From Oscheius onirici (lineage: Eukaryota > Nematoda > Chromadorea > Rhabditida > Rhabditidae), in contig OW051470.1 in assembly GCA_932521025.1 (NCBI GenBank), forward strand, positions 6,062,501 to 6,126,500: a DNA stretch of 64,000 nt, read 5' to 3'. The position numbers and the translations under genes are program-made. Shown here piece after piece: positions 33,988 to 44,389 of the stretch (position 1 is the first letter of the stretch; the number at the start of each line of letters is the position of its first letter). A model generated the notes under the pieces. It was not told the origin of the DNA, did no database searches, and saw only the letters and a list, made by a program, of their open reading frames with translations.

Positions 33988-34318
33988 ATGAGTACTCGGC
34001 TTCACAGACGGACGAAGAAGATCCAACTTAAAAATCGAAGTGTTCGTGAACAAAACAGAAAAATTCAGTAAGAGCGTCCTCGCCGGCTGCTCGAGAACGA
34101 AAGGCTCTTTGGGAAGCACACGTGAATGAGCTCAAGTCTCTTTTCGCAAACCCTCTCTCCGGATCAGGTATCTCTTTTCCCTTTTCAATGAGCACAATTC
34201 AGCCTGGTTCATCCTCATCATCGGTTCGTTCCTTTTGATCGTCATCCTTTACATGTCCTTCAAAACATATTACGAGTGGAAAACTCGTCGTGGTTACGAT
34301 CCAATTCTTGAAGAATAA
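33988..34318 (+). CDS. Small single-pass membrane protein
   Basis: The last exon (34,204-34,318) is convincing: AWFILIIGSFLLIVILYMSF is a transmembrane helix followed by a basic tail (KTYYEWKTRRGYDPILEE) and TAA. The preceding exon reads ASSPAARERKALWEAHVNEL and splices over a 35-nt intron. A start at ATG 33988 (MSTRLHRRTKKIQLKNR) needs a 29-nt intron beginning GTGTTCG, so the N-terminus is tentative. The predicted product is about 88 residues with a basic amphipathic N-terminus, as in tail-anchored or small organelle membrane proteins. No family recognised. It faces the next gene with an 18-bp gap between stop codons. Confidence 0.5.
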
Positions 34319-34336
34319 ACTTTTCATTCGCTCCTT

Positions 34337-34918
34337 CTAACACTCGGATTCGTTCTCTTCACAATCTCCATCACCTCCGTCTCTCATTTCTTCTCGATTC
34401 TTCAGAATTTCTTCGATCAACCGCTCGACTACTCCCTCGTCGACTTTCTTCATTCCTCGCACCTTCAGCCCCTCGAACGATGGATGACTCTTGATCAGCA
34501 TTCCAATTTCGAAGACGAGCAGAAGGGCAGTGAAAATCGGAGAATAGATGGCCACAACGCACCAAAGAGCTACAACTAGACGGTGGAAGGACAGTCTGTT
34601 CAATTAATTACAAAAAGGAGTAGAACCTACTCGGAACAGAAAGCCTCATTGCAGAACATCCCCGAAGAAGCGCTGAATAATAATTAAGAACAAAATAGAA
34701 CTATGTATTTTAATCTATGTGTACAATAAGAACTTCGTGTCATATACCGGGATTAGCATAAAGGAAATCACAAGGAGCGCATGGAAAAGGGCAAAATGAT
34801 ATGTTGTGATGTTGATAAGTGAATTGTTGGATTTTCTCGGCAATTTGTTAAATACAAGTGAAGCAGCTTGGCATGTAAGAAATAATAAATTCAATAAATA
34901 TTGGGACAGCGACTCCAT
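34337..34918 (-). CDS. Multi-pass membrane protein, unknown family
   Basis: The last exon, from about 34,592, encodes FHRLVVALWCVVAIYSPIFT and ALLLVFEIGMLIKSHPSFEG (hydrophobic hairpin), then a charged tail with VERLIEEILKNREEM and a Cys/Glu-rich end. A middle exon (about 34,670-34,628) reads SASSGMFCNEAFCSE. A further open hydrophobic stretch (34,850-34,745: FALFHALLVISFMLIP) may be the first exon, but its splice phase does not fit cleanly and its only in-frame ATG at 34918 lies inside the end of OSBP. Directly downstream of OSBP on the same strand, hence operon-like. The start is unresolved. Confidence 0.45.
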
Positions 34919-37900
34919 TCTGACTTTTTCTTCGCTTCCCAGTAGTCACCGTTGAAAATGTGCATCAAAGCACCCGTAAGTGGATCCTCCGCTTTTGTAA
35001 ACCACACTGGCTGGTACTCTTGGTAGCCTTCTCCTGAACAAATTTTCTTATACGAATAAACAAAAGAAACTCACCATTGGCCATTGTTTTCTCAGCTTCG
35101 GCTTCTCGTCGTCTCCGGACAGCTCTTTGCTTCTCCTCGAGCTCTTGTTTCTTTTTGTTCGACTCGTCCCATCGTCCGTCTTCCATGAGTCGTTGATCCG
35201 GACGAAGACGGCTGTCTGTTGGGGCAACTCCCTCTTCTGGCTCGTTCAACTCAATGGCGAATCTTGTAAAGTTGTGCATCTTTTCTGAGCCAGTACTAAA
35301 AGTTGATCATTTGCAGTTGAAACTAGGAAGAAAACTCACTAGGCAGCATTACAGGTCCAGATCCGGATAGGATTCTCGTCTGTTTCGACTTTGAGTTTGT
35401 CGCCAGATCCCGAATACCTCGTCACTTTGAGCATGTCTACATATTTGTCCCAGGTTCCTTGTACTACGTAATGTGGTTTACCCGTATTGTCTTTCACTAT
35501 TCCGTAAATCTTAAACACTCTTTAAAAAACAACAACAAGAATTGCCTTTCGTGGAACCTCCTTGCTAAAATATGAATATGGGAAGAACTTGACGGCACAT
35601 TTGTCCCCGGTCGCGTGATTCACAATTTCCATTTCGCCGTGATTGTCAATCCACAGCTTGCCGACAATAATATTGTGAACTGTTGTCGTGATCTTCTTGT
35701 AGGAGAAATTGGATCCAGTTCCCGGGAATGTGACGTGTGTGTATCCGACGGGAATGACGGAAAGATACTTTCCTCGGAAGCGGCTCGTCATTGTGAAATC
35801 TTGGAACATGCTCCAGCCTCGTCCTTCCGCATGATGAGCGGCTGCCGGTGGATGATGTGATACCTTGAACTGGGAATAAAGGAAGCAAAAAAACGAATAA
35901 AACCTGTTCAGCGACACTTCTCCATCCCTTGTCAGCAGTTCTATCGCATTCGTAAGTCTCGCCAAGCAGCGGATTGAACGGCTTATTGGTCCTATTACCC
36001 GTGGTTGAATAGTTTGAGACGCCGTAGGCTGCTACGTGACATAATTGAATTAACGGATCCTGGAATATTTGAGTGAGTTTTGAACAAAACAAGACCAACT
36101 TTGCCAACAGCGGAATCGAGAATTTGCGAATATTCCAAGTCTTCTGTGATTCGCTGTAACACTGAGAGAGGCTCGCTGAAATTCACCTGAAATTTGATTC
36201 TTTCGATATTAAAAATTCTATTTACCGGCATAGGAATCTTGCTCAGATCTTTGCCAATGCAATTTTTCATGATGGACCAGAGGTTTATGGGCAGATCGGG
36301 TCTTTCCGGAATTCTATTTCTACGTAGCCGGCCGTCTCCTTCTGATATCTAAAAAAAATAAGAATACAAAGAATCTGAGGGAATCCTTACGGGAACAAGA
36401 CTGTTTCCAGGAACGGTTCCATGAAATCCACTCATTCCATCGACAGCTTCGCGCGAATTTGAGCGTGATGATCTGAAAGTCCATATAAAACGGATTCTCT
36501 GAGCACTTGAAGCGTGACAAAACGACTAGGTTAGATGCACTTGACCTTTCGTCACATTTTCTTCGTCATAGACGCAAAAATGCAAGCATATATTTCGAGA
36601 GGCAAACAATAATGAATAAACGAGCAAGAAGAAGCTGAAAATCAATTGTTGCGGGGGAGCAATTGTCTCGGGTCGGAGTTCACAAAAACATCCCCTAAAA
36701 AAGAAATCTCTCGAGGATTTTCGTGGACGTTTTTTTGGCTATAAGATGTCTTTTTAACGTTATAGTTTAGTTTGTAGTGCCTAAAAAATAATGCCTACCT
36801 TCCATTATAAATGCTGAGGGTTTCGAGGGCATCGTGGAAGTCGTCATCCTGGTCACTGTAGGCGGAAATGGGAGCATTTGAGTGACTAATCGTGGCAGCC
36901 CTTTCGAGTCCGGCGTGTTGTTTCGCCAGAGCTTCGAGCTGTTCTTGCAAAACGATTTTCTCCTTCTGTTCCGTCGCCAAGACCTTTTTCAGTCGCTTGG
37001 CTCCCTTGTCCGAATGATCAACAAATTCTTCGGCTGCTTTTAGAACAGCACTGGTAGTAATCTGTAATTTGTTGCATTTGGAACTTTTTCAAATATAGCC
37101 ATACCTTGACGAGAGTAGCTCTTTCGGAAAGCGTCTTGTTTTCCGTTTCGGAATCTCCTACACAACGGATCAGCTCGTCACTGTGCTTTCCTGAAAATGT
37201 CTCGTTTAGAACAAAAGAAAAACTGCAAAATTGAAGGGCGGTTCACATGACAACACGGCCGTGCACACACAAACATGACCTTGGTTACCAATCAACAACT
37301 AGTTTTGATCTTCAACTCACCCAGTATTCGAACAGCGTCTCGTAGAGCTACCAGCTTTCGATCCAGATCTTTATTGATGTCCTGAATGACTTCTACTCGC
37401 GACGACTCTGGATTTCGGTTCGCTTCTTCGTCTTCATCTGAAAAAGGTCCCTCTCCAGTCTTCCAGCAAAACACAAACCACTCTCAGCCTGCTTAATGGC
37501 CTTGTGTCGTGCATATTCGAGTGCCTGGAGCCATTTTTGTCTGTCAATGTCGTTGCCAGCTTTTAGATGAAACGATTGTGACTGCGTCGAAATCACAATG
37601 TTGTTTGAGACCTGAATTTAATTAATCAGAGAAAATCACGACACACAAACCTTGTCAGAGATAATTCTCGCTTTTTGAAGATCGATGCTGCCTCTACACG
37701 ACTGACCGACATCGCCAGGACTTCTGAAAATATTGGATCAGAAAATAATATTCATCTTTCCCCCCTTAATGCAGAAGCAAAAAGGCTTTGAATAGACTCA
37801 AATGACTGATAAGACTACGTTATTTCGATAAATGAACGGGACGAACTTGGGGACAAAGGAACTTTGATCTCAGGGAAATAAATAAAGAGGAACCTGTCAG

Positions 37901-39779
37901 AAGCATCAAAAAATTGCCCTTCGTCAAAAGAATCGTGGTTGCGTCTTCTGCGTTTGAGCGGAATCCAGCTGACCACCTTTTTCTTGGCCTTGCGGAGTCC
38001 ACCACGCAGACTAGGCATCTTCGAACAAATGAGCTTATCACTCATTTTCTTTTATCAATTACTTGTTACAGCTTCCAAAGCCTTTATCGAACGACTAACA
38101 GGAATATTTTATCAAGGAAAAACATGTGGGGAAATCTTTCGGCGGAAGAATAAGTAAAATCAAATTTCTCTCAAGGCAACTCACTTGTGACGAAGATCGG
38201 AAGCAGAATAATAGACGTCTTCGACGGAAAACTTTCTAGACCTCCTCCCCAAAGGAAAGTTACAGCCGATAAAACTCTTTTTGGCTTTTCGAAGTCTACC
38301 CCGGAGATTGGCCATCTTCCGCGAAGACTTCGCCTCCTGATCGGCGATCTTATCGTTCCCACTCGTGTACATATTAGTTCCGAATCATAGACGGTCTATT
38401 TGATGAAGACACCCTATGTTCGAAGTAGAGAAGGAGAAATGGAACAAAGAGAAGAATAAGGTGCAACCAACTGGGCCATAAATGACGAAAGAGCTGATAA
38501 AATGATCGATTTTCATAGGATTATTTTCGATGAACATGTTGCTGGAAAGCAGAGCAACAATGGCGAATTCCGTCATGAAATGACTAATTCTGACATTATT
38601 GCTTTCGATAAGTGATATCAAAAGAGGATTCGTCACCGAAAGAGTTAGTCACACGCTTTTCGACCAAAATAAACGAAGCGCAGCCTAAGAAAGCGTGCTC
38701 TGAATGGACAGAATTCGGACCAAAGTGACGATTATAGCTCAATTGCAAACACTATCTAAATGTGAGAACGCACTGTCCTCCCATTTGAAAATGCTCCATA
38801 CGATAAAAAGCTCAATGTGTTCGCTATACAAACAAGAGAAGCTTGCTAACGTGAGAGTCATTTCAGTTGGGCAGAATGGCGCTGATTCAATCAATGCTCA
38901 GGACTCATCGATCGGGTAGAAATGCAAATATGCAGAAGGGCGATCGCGTTGCCGCACACAGGAGTACGACGAGAAACGGGTGCTGGCGACCCACAACCGA
39001 CAATCAGAAGCAGTTGTTTGAGCGGCCGGTTCGCGCACTTTCTTTCAAAGACCATCAGATGATTATTATGATGGCTCGACTCAAAGTTTAGAATTCAGTA
39101 TGAGCACTGGAAATTTTCTAAATAAAAAAAATATTTGGAAATCAGAAGAATAAAACAAGAGATTTTGGGGGAAAATAAAGAGAACGTGATGAATTGCATA
39201 GCTAAATGAAATCTGACATCAAGAGCTTGATCGTTTCGAGGGCAAACTACTCGATGAACGAGGTTAATTTGTGGCAAGACCTTGAGACCAGTTTGGCATA
39301 GAACAGGTTGTCATGCGAGTCCAGAGAATGGGAGTAAAGAACGACTTTCGATATATGTAACTATGGCTCTATAAGACCAATATTTTTGTTCTTATTTGTT
39401 TTTTCCTCTTCCATGTAAAACAAAAAAGACCGACCTGTAGTAGCTGAGTACTGATTCAGAATCCAAGACGAACCATCGCTGGCGATATCCTTTCAAGTAG
39501 TTTGTCCATTTTTGTAGCCAGCCGGCTTTCTCCTCACTGAAAAAGGTTCAGTTTAGTTTATTCTCAAAAGATTTTGCAAAACAAAGCGTTTATCTTCAGG
39601 TTTGTTTGCTCAGGGAGTTCCTATTGACCAAAAGTGATCGATTGGAGCTCGGGTTGCAGTCATGGACAGAACGTTCGAGGACTTTGGAGATAAGACAAGG
39701 TTCGAAAATCAAACCTGCCGTTGTTATTGTAGTTGATGGACTGGTCACAGGAAGTAGTCGAGCCAGCTCTGGACGACAT
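34891..39779 (-). CDS. OSBP: Oxysterol-binding protein (PH domain, FFAT-like motif, ORD)
   Basis: Lipid-exchange protein at ER-Golgi contacts that swaps sterol for PI4P. The first exon starts at ATG 39779 (MSSRAGSTTSCDQSINYNNN). The PH domain is split: GWLQKWTNYLKGYRQRWFVL...LSYYR at about 39,540-39,440, then SPGDVGQSCRGSIDLQKA and FHLKAGNDIDRQKWLQALEY at 37,725-37,490. A coiled coil and DDDFHDALE, an FFAT-like VAP-binding motif with acidic flank, lie at about 36,850. The ORD has LWSIMKNCIGKDLSKIPMPV, NKPFNPLLGETYE, EQVSHHPPAAAHHAEG, TTTVHNIIVGKLWID and PTDSRLRPDQRLMEDGRWDE, ending RCPNIY and TGA. Conservation over the ORD is very high. Two similar basic exons inside the PH-splitting intron look like alternative first exons. 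Confidence 0.94.
37890..38045 (-). CDS. OSBP: Candidate alternative OSBP first exon 1b
   Basis: ATG 38045 opens MSDKLICSKMPSLRGGLRKA and a very basic stretch (PLKRRRRNHDSF), ending ASD/AG at a GT donor in phase 2, the same phase as the exon ending LSYYR. It therefore joins in frame to SPGDVGQSCRG. The encoded isoform would lack the first half of the PH domain. Its similarity to exon 1a (shared LRGxLRKAKK, PLxRRxR and ASD) argues that both are real. Confidence 0.55.
38176..38372 (-). CDS. OSBP: Candidate alternative OSBP first exon 1a
   Basis: ATG 38372 opens MYTSGNDKIADQEAKSSRKM, then ANLRGRLRKAKKSFIG and PLGRRSRKFS, ending YYSASDLRH with an AA/GTGAGT donor in phase 2. It can join in frame to the second PH exon, as exon 1b can. 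The two exons look like a tandem duplication, about 330 bp apart, each with its own start codon. Confidence 0.55.
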
Positions 39780-40590
39780 TTTCGGCTTGTTTTTCCCGTC
39801 AGACCATGTAATTGATGCTTTTTCTGAAAAAAAACTAGAAAAATTATAAAAAGTGGACGGAGATCGTACGAGATTATTGTGACAGGACGTCGAGATAAAC
39901 CTACGAGAACAGCTGACACAGAGGAAAATAAAGAAAGAGGAGAGCGTGAGGAGCAAACAAAAACGGAATGGTTGTGTATTACTTTTGGGCAGCAGAGATA
40001 CTTCTAAAATGTGTTCTAATTAATAAGAGGCTGCGTTTGCGGCCCTGATTCACTGCATCAACAAAGCACAAGCTTATACCACGTAGTTCGTTCAGATGGG
40101 CTCCGACGAGATTTTTGGGATGCAGAAGATAATTGCTTCGTGAGCAAATGCAATATGGGGCACTGGGGAGGAGTGGGCCTTTTTTCGCCGAAGACGACCG
40201 GCTTGTTTAGCATAAAAGTTTGGAGAAAGAAAATAAAAAGGACAGGCAAAAATGAAGTTCGAGACATGAAAAAAATCCTGTAAATTTATTTTCAAGTCCC
40301 GCAAAGGGATCCTTTTGGCGGGTTGATTCAATCAAGGGTTTTTTTTATTATGTTTTTTTTCATAGTTCTTTTTCTTATTTTATAGTGGTTTTGCAAGATC
40401 GAAATCATAAAACAGGACTCAGGCTTCTGCTGACGCGTTTCATGCAAAACTCGAAGAAAGGAACTGTGAAGATTGAACACACAACAAAAAGGTTTGGCAG
40501 CCCGTGATTTGAGGCAACTTGTTGACTTCTCGGAAGCAACCGGTTTTTATTTCTCATCTCAGGAGGCTCTTTGACAAACATGGATTACAC
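39780..40590. other. OSBP 5' flank and intergenic DNA
   Basis: An upstream untranslated exon is possible because a TTTTTTCAG acceptor precedes the OSBP start. Nothing else can be supported. Confidence 0.35.
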
Positions 40591-40863
40591 TCAACGGTTA
40601 AAACCTAACAAACAAAGTAATGCGACAATAAGCAACAAAAAGATATATTCAAACGTACTTTTGCCATTTTTGCGTCGAAAGACCATCCTTCTGCTTGACT
40701 CTGTTCTGTTATAAATAGACCACACAAACTCTATAATCGTGCAAGTTCGTGCAAACCTTAAAATTCGAGAAAGAATCGAAGCGAGTAGGTTTCCTGCAAT
40801 TCGTGTCGGCGCTAGTGTCTTATCGCGATCCCAGGCTCCTCCTACTGAAGCTTGCGCACACAT
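40591..40863 (-). CDS. Doubtful 90-residue open frame with a C-terminal hydrophobic segment
   Basis: ATG 40863 (MCAQASVGGAWDRDK) runs unspliced to a stop at 40591 and ends with STFEYIFLLLIVALLCLLGF, a plausible transmembrane helix preceded by RRKNGK. It is divergent from cyclin Y with a 190-bp gap. No similarity to a known family comes to mind, and it could be chance. Confidence 0.25.
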   Translation of the reverse strand: MCAQASVGGAWDRDKTLAPTRIAGNLLASILSRILRFARTCTIIEFVWSIYNRTESSRRMVFRRKNGKSTFEYIFLLLIVALLCLLGFNR

Positions 40864-41055
40864 TTTCTAGCCTCATTTAACTTTTCAACGTTCATTCTAA
40901 CTTTTCTCTTGTTTCCCTTCAATTGAAAAATTTGTTTTCAGATTTCTTGGCAAGAAGAACATTCAAAGATGTATTAAACTGGGTCCTGAGTATATTTGAA
41001 AATTTTCAGGTTAGTTTCTTTATAAATTTCTTTATTTTCTTCTGTCTTTCCAGTC

Positions 41056-42789
41056 ATGGGAAATACTTGCTGTCTCCGGAGTCGTAGTTCAACTGTCGAC
41101 GATAAAATCTATTCATTTGAAGGACATTATACTAGGAACAATCACAGTGAAGTTAGTTTCATCCTTTTGAACCTACAGATGCCTATATTTCAGTTTGTAC
41201 AACAGCCACTAAAACGAGATGATACAACGACGACATTCCTGAAGATTCTTCCCCATATCAGTGAACGAGAACTACCAGATGGTTTGTTTTTCTTCATTTT
41301 TCCAACAATCATTTTCAGAATGCGAAGAAGACCCATCCACGCATCCAACAGCAAAACCAGCGTTTATGGAACGAAGTAAAAGTGAAATGAAATGTAAGTT
41401 GTCATTTTACGTATATTTGCCTAATTTAGTAAGAGACAATCGACGTTCTTGCTACATGTTAGATGCGTTAGCCGCTGGCGGAAATTTTCCTGGAGTCTTG
41501 CCCCAAAGTTTGAGAAAATCCAGCAGCTGTAGTACTATTTATCTTGGTAAGATTTTCTCTTTTGTTTTGTTAAAAATTAAAGAAATGTAGATGATTCCAC
41601 AATCAGCCAGCCGCATCTTCGTAACACGGTGAAATGCATCTCTCTCGCCATTTATTATCACATTGCAAATCGGAGTAATCGAGGCCACGAGCGTCTAATG
41701 GAGATCTTCGAGGAGCGTCTTCATCCCATTTCGGTTTGCTTTTTTTATTCAAAATAGCTGATTTCAGAGAGATCCGTTACCTCCAGAAGTCATTTCGCGA
41801 GATCCAGACCATCGTCAAATCTACCGATTCGTGAAGACGTTGTTTTATTCGGCACAACTCACGGCAGAATGTGCTATCATCACATTGGTTAGTGCTATAT
41901 AACATCTGTTCACAATTGATAAAAAAAATGCATACTCTAATCTTTTTTTGGAAAGTGGAATGTTTTAGAACATTTTAAGAAAACTTCATAGCCTAACAAT
42001 ATGTAACTGACCAGCCGTCTACGACGGCTTTCGCCGCCCTTGCGCTTGCGGCGCTCACGTACGTAACAACTGATGTCCTAGTTCAGATTACCAAACACCA
42101 TTACGGTTGAGATAGTTTAGATTCCCCCAGACGCGTTCCCTAAAATAACTCTCGTTCGATAGAAGATTAACATGACAAAACATAACATGTTACGCTAGTC
42201 TTGACAACTGCGGACACCACTACAGACAGGCAGACGGACACCATTGCACTTTAGTAAAGTAAGATTGCTCAGGTTTACATCGAACGACTGCTGAACTACG
42301 CCGAAATGGACCTCTGTCCTTCTAATTGGAGACGGGTTGTGCTCGGATCCATTATGCTCGCCTCCAAAGTTTGGGATGACCAAGCAGTTTGGAATGTAGA
42401 TTACTGCCAAATCCTGAGAGATACGAATGTGGACGACATGTCAGTTACTCGTTTTCCGTTGTTACTTTGCAATGTTGTAGGAACGAGTTGGAACGACGGT
42501 TTTTGGAATGTCTTGACTTCAACATAGAAGTTCCGTCGTCCGTCTACGCCAAATACTATTTCGATCTTCGGACATTGGCTCTGGCAAATGATCTACAACT
42601 TCCGATTCAGCCACTTTACAAAGAACGAGCAAAACGACTAGAGGTTTGATTGGTTTCGAATATTTTAAACGAATTTAACTTCAGGCTTTGAGCAGGATGT
42701 TCGAAGACAAAATAAGCGTAGTAAAACGGTGCAATTCGGCCGACAACGTGTTCAAGGACCTCGTCCGAAGTCCGGTCATTCTCTCCTGA
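41056..42789 (+). CDS. CCNY: Cyclin Y
   Basis: Membrane-tethered cyclin that activates CDK14/16-type kinases and acts in Wnt receptor phosphorylation and synapse remodelling. ATG 41056 begins MGNTCC, an N-myristoylation signal with palmitoylatable cysteines. Next come [112 protein letters not shown] and [17 protein letters not shown], each close to human CCNY. The tail has RCNSADNV, the phospho-serine/14-3-3 type region, and ends PVILS with TGA 42789. The intron after AECAIITL contains the second Helitron-like copy. PITHD1 follows with operon-like spacing. Confidence 0.95.
42011..42264 (-). mobile_element. Helitron-like non-autonomous element, copy B (cyclin Y intron)
   Basis: Read on the minus strand, this 254-bp block starts TCTTACTTTACTAAAG after an A and ends with the hairpin AGCCGTCGTAGACGGCT and CTGG before a T, like copy A at 30,466-30,708. 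The middle differs by many substitutions and small indels, so the pair is not very recent. Confidence 0.68.
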
Positions 42790-42991
42790 GCTCATGTTTT
42801 CAGTCCTCCTCCTCTGTGATAGTCAGTTCCGTGCATAATCTAATGCATTTTGGACGTCAACTGGGTCTGTCGTCCCCATAATATCAGTTGTCTCTCCCAA
42901 AGAACACTTGTTTCAATGCCTGTTGATCATGTATTTATTTCATTTTTTTACATTTCTAACATTGTTTTTTTACGTAGCGTGACTCAAAAAT

Positions 42992-42997
42992 AATAAA
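42992..42997 (+). terminator. Cyclin Y poly(A) signal
   Basis: AATAAA lies about 200 nt after the cyclin Y stop and 94 nt before the PITHD1 start; a TTTTCAATTTGTTAG acceptor precedes that start, as for a trans-spliced downstream operon gene. Confidence 0.55.
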
Positions 42998-43090
42998 CAT
43001 ATCTGCAATATGTCTCCATGTTGCTGTAACGTTTTCTTCTTCAAAAATACTTTGTAAATTTATCACTTCTTTTTCAATTTGTTAGGAAAA

Positions 43091-44317
43091 AATGTGCGAT
43101 CACGGAGAGCACAGTTGCTCCGCCGAATGTCATCCAACTCCAGATGTCTTTGTCTACGATCTACATCAAAATATCGAGAAATCAAAAGTTTGTCCTTTTT
43201 ATCTGTAGCTTACCTTTGAAAATGCAGTAAATATTATTTTTAGGTAACTGTCCTGAACGAGGCAGTTGAGGGCACTGGAGTGACCGTCTTCAAGTCGATG
43301 GCGCAGAAAAACGACAGGTTTTTATCATTTTTCTCCAAACTACAAGAAACTTTCAGAACCTGTTTCGTAGACAGCGACTGTGACGAAGAGCTGCTTTTCA
43401 ATGTGCCATTTGCTGGCCATGTGAAAATTATGGGCTTGGCAATCCGTGGAGACGAAGGACCAACTCATCCGGCCAAGATTAGACTCTTCAAAGATCGACC
43501 GGCGGTAAGACTTCTCTTATAGCGAGAGAAATGCGTAATTATTGCGCAAATGGGCAACAGACGTGCTCGTCTCCAGCTGAGAGTAGTGTAACTGTGCTGA
43601 AAGAAGGGCGCACAGTTGGACGCCTCTTGACTAGTACAAGATACTTGTGGTGTTAGGTTACAACAGATCGGGTTACTGTAATTTTAACAATAACTTCTGT
43701 GAGCTTTCAGATGTCCTTCGATGATTGCACAATTGACCCCGACCAGGAAATTGACCTCAAACAAGACCCCGCCGGCCTTGTCGACTACCCTTTAAAAGCC
43801 ATGAAATTCTCAAATGTAACTCATCTGACCATCCAGGTTTCGGCGTCTTCTCACTTATAAACATCTAATGTTTTTAGATTCGCAACAACTTTGGAGATGA
43901 TGTAACTCGAGTCTACTACATTGGACTACGCGGAGAGTATCAACACGACTTCAGACAGAAGGTAAGCTAACTTTCGAGAAAAGGTCATGCGTATCCGGAG
44001 AGAATTTCTTTTTGCCGCCGTCATGTTGTCCTAATGGCTGTCTATCCCGCGACGACATAAGGAGTAATCTCTACCCTCTCGATCGCTGACTGACCTCGTC
44101 AATAAAAGACGGCACCTTGAGATAGACAGAGAGTACAGTAATCTGCTTGGAGTACTGTAGACAAACAGTTCTTTTGTCGAGATTAGATTGATGACTAGGG
44201 TGCGCTCTGTCAACAAATTACTTCTTTCAGGTGGCCATTGCTACGTATGAGGCTCGTCCACTTGCTAAAGATCACAAAGGAGAGATCCCTGATGCGGCTG
44301 CTCGAACTCTCTTCTAA
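43091..44317 (+). CDS. PITHD1: PITH domain-containing protein 1
   Basis: Cytosolic protein built from a single PITH domain, the proteasome-interacting domain shared with TXNL1. ATG 43091 opens a Cys/His-rich start (MCDHGEHSCSAECH), followed by VTVLNEAVEGTGVTVFKSM, SDCDEELLFNVPFAGHVKIM, AKIRLFKDRP, MSFDDCTIDPDQEIDLKQD, FSNVTHLTI, IRNNFGDDVTRVYYIGLRGE and the end AKDHKGEIPDAAARTLF with TAA. Six exons give about 200 residues, the normal family length. Two introns (about 43,506-43,710 and 43,963-44,230) are longer than most here and contain TTACTGTA-type motifs. Confidence 0.93.
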
Positions 44318-44383
44318 AAAACTGCATGATGCTTATTGAGTCATGTTGACTCGCATTTACCGGTTGATTCCAACGGTTTCTTC

Positions 44384-44389
44384 AATAAA
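44384..44389 (+). terminator. PITHD1 poly(A) signal
   Basis: AATAAA located 67 nt after the PITHD1 stop codon. Confidence 0.55.

Noticed and set aside
38385..38636. Minus-strand hydrophobic frame in the OSBP intron as a nested membrane gene
   Set aside because: No splice links or conserved features; likely chance in AT-rich DNA.
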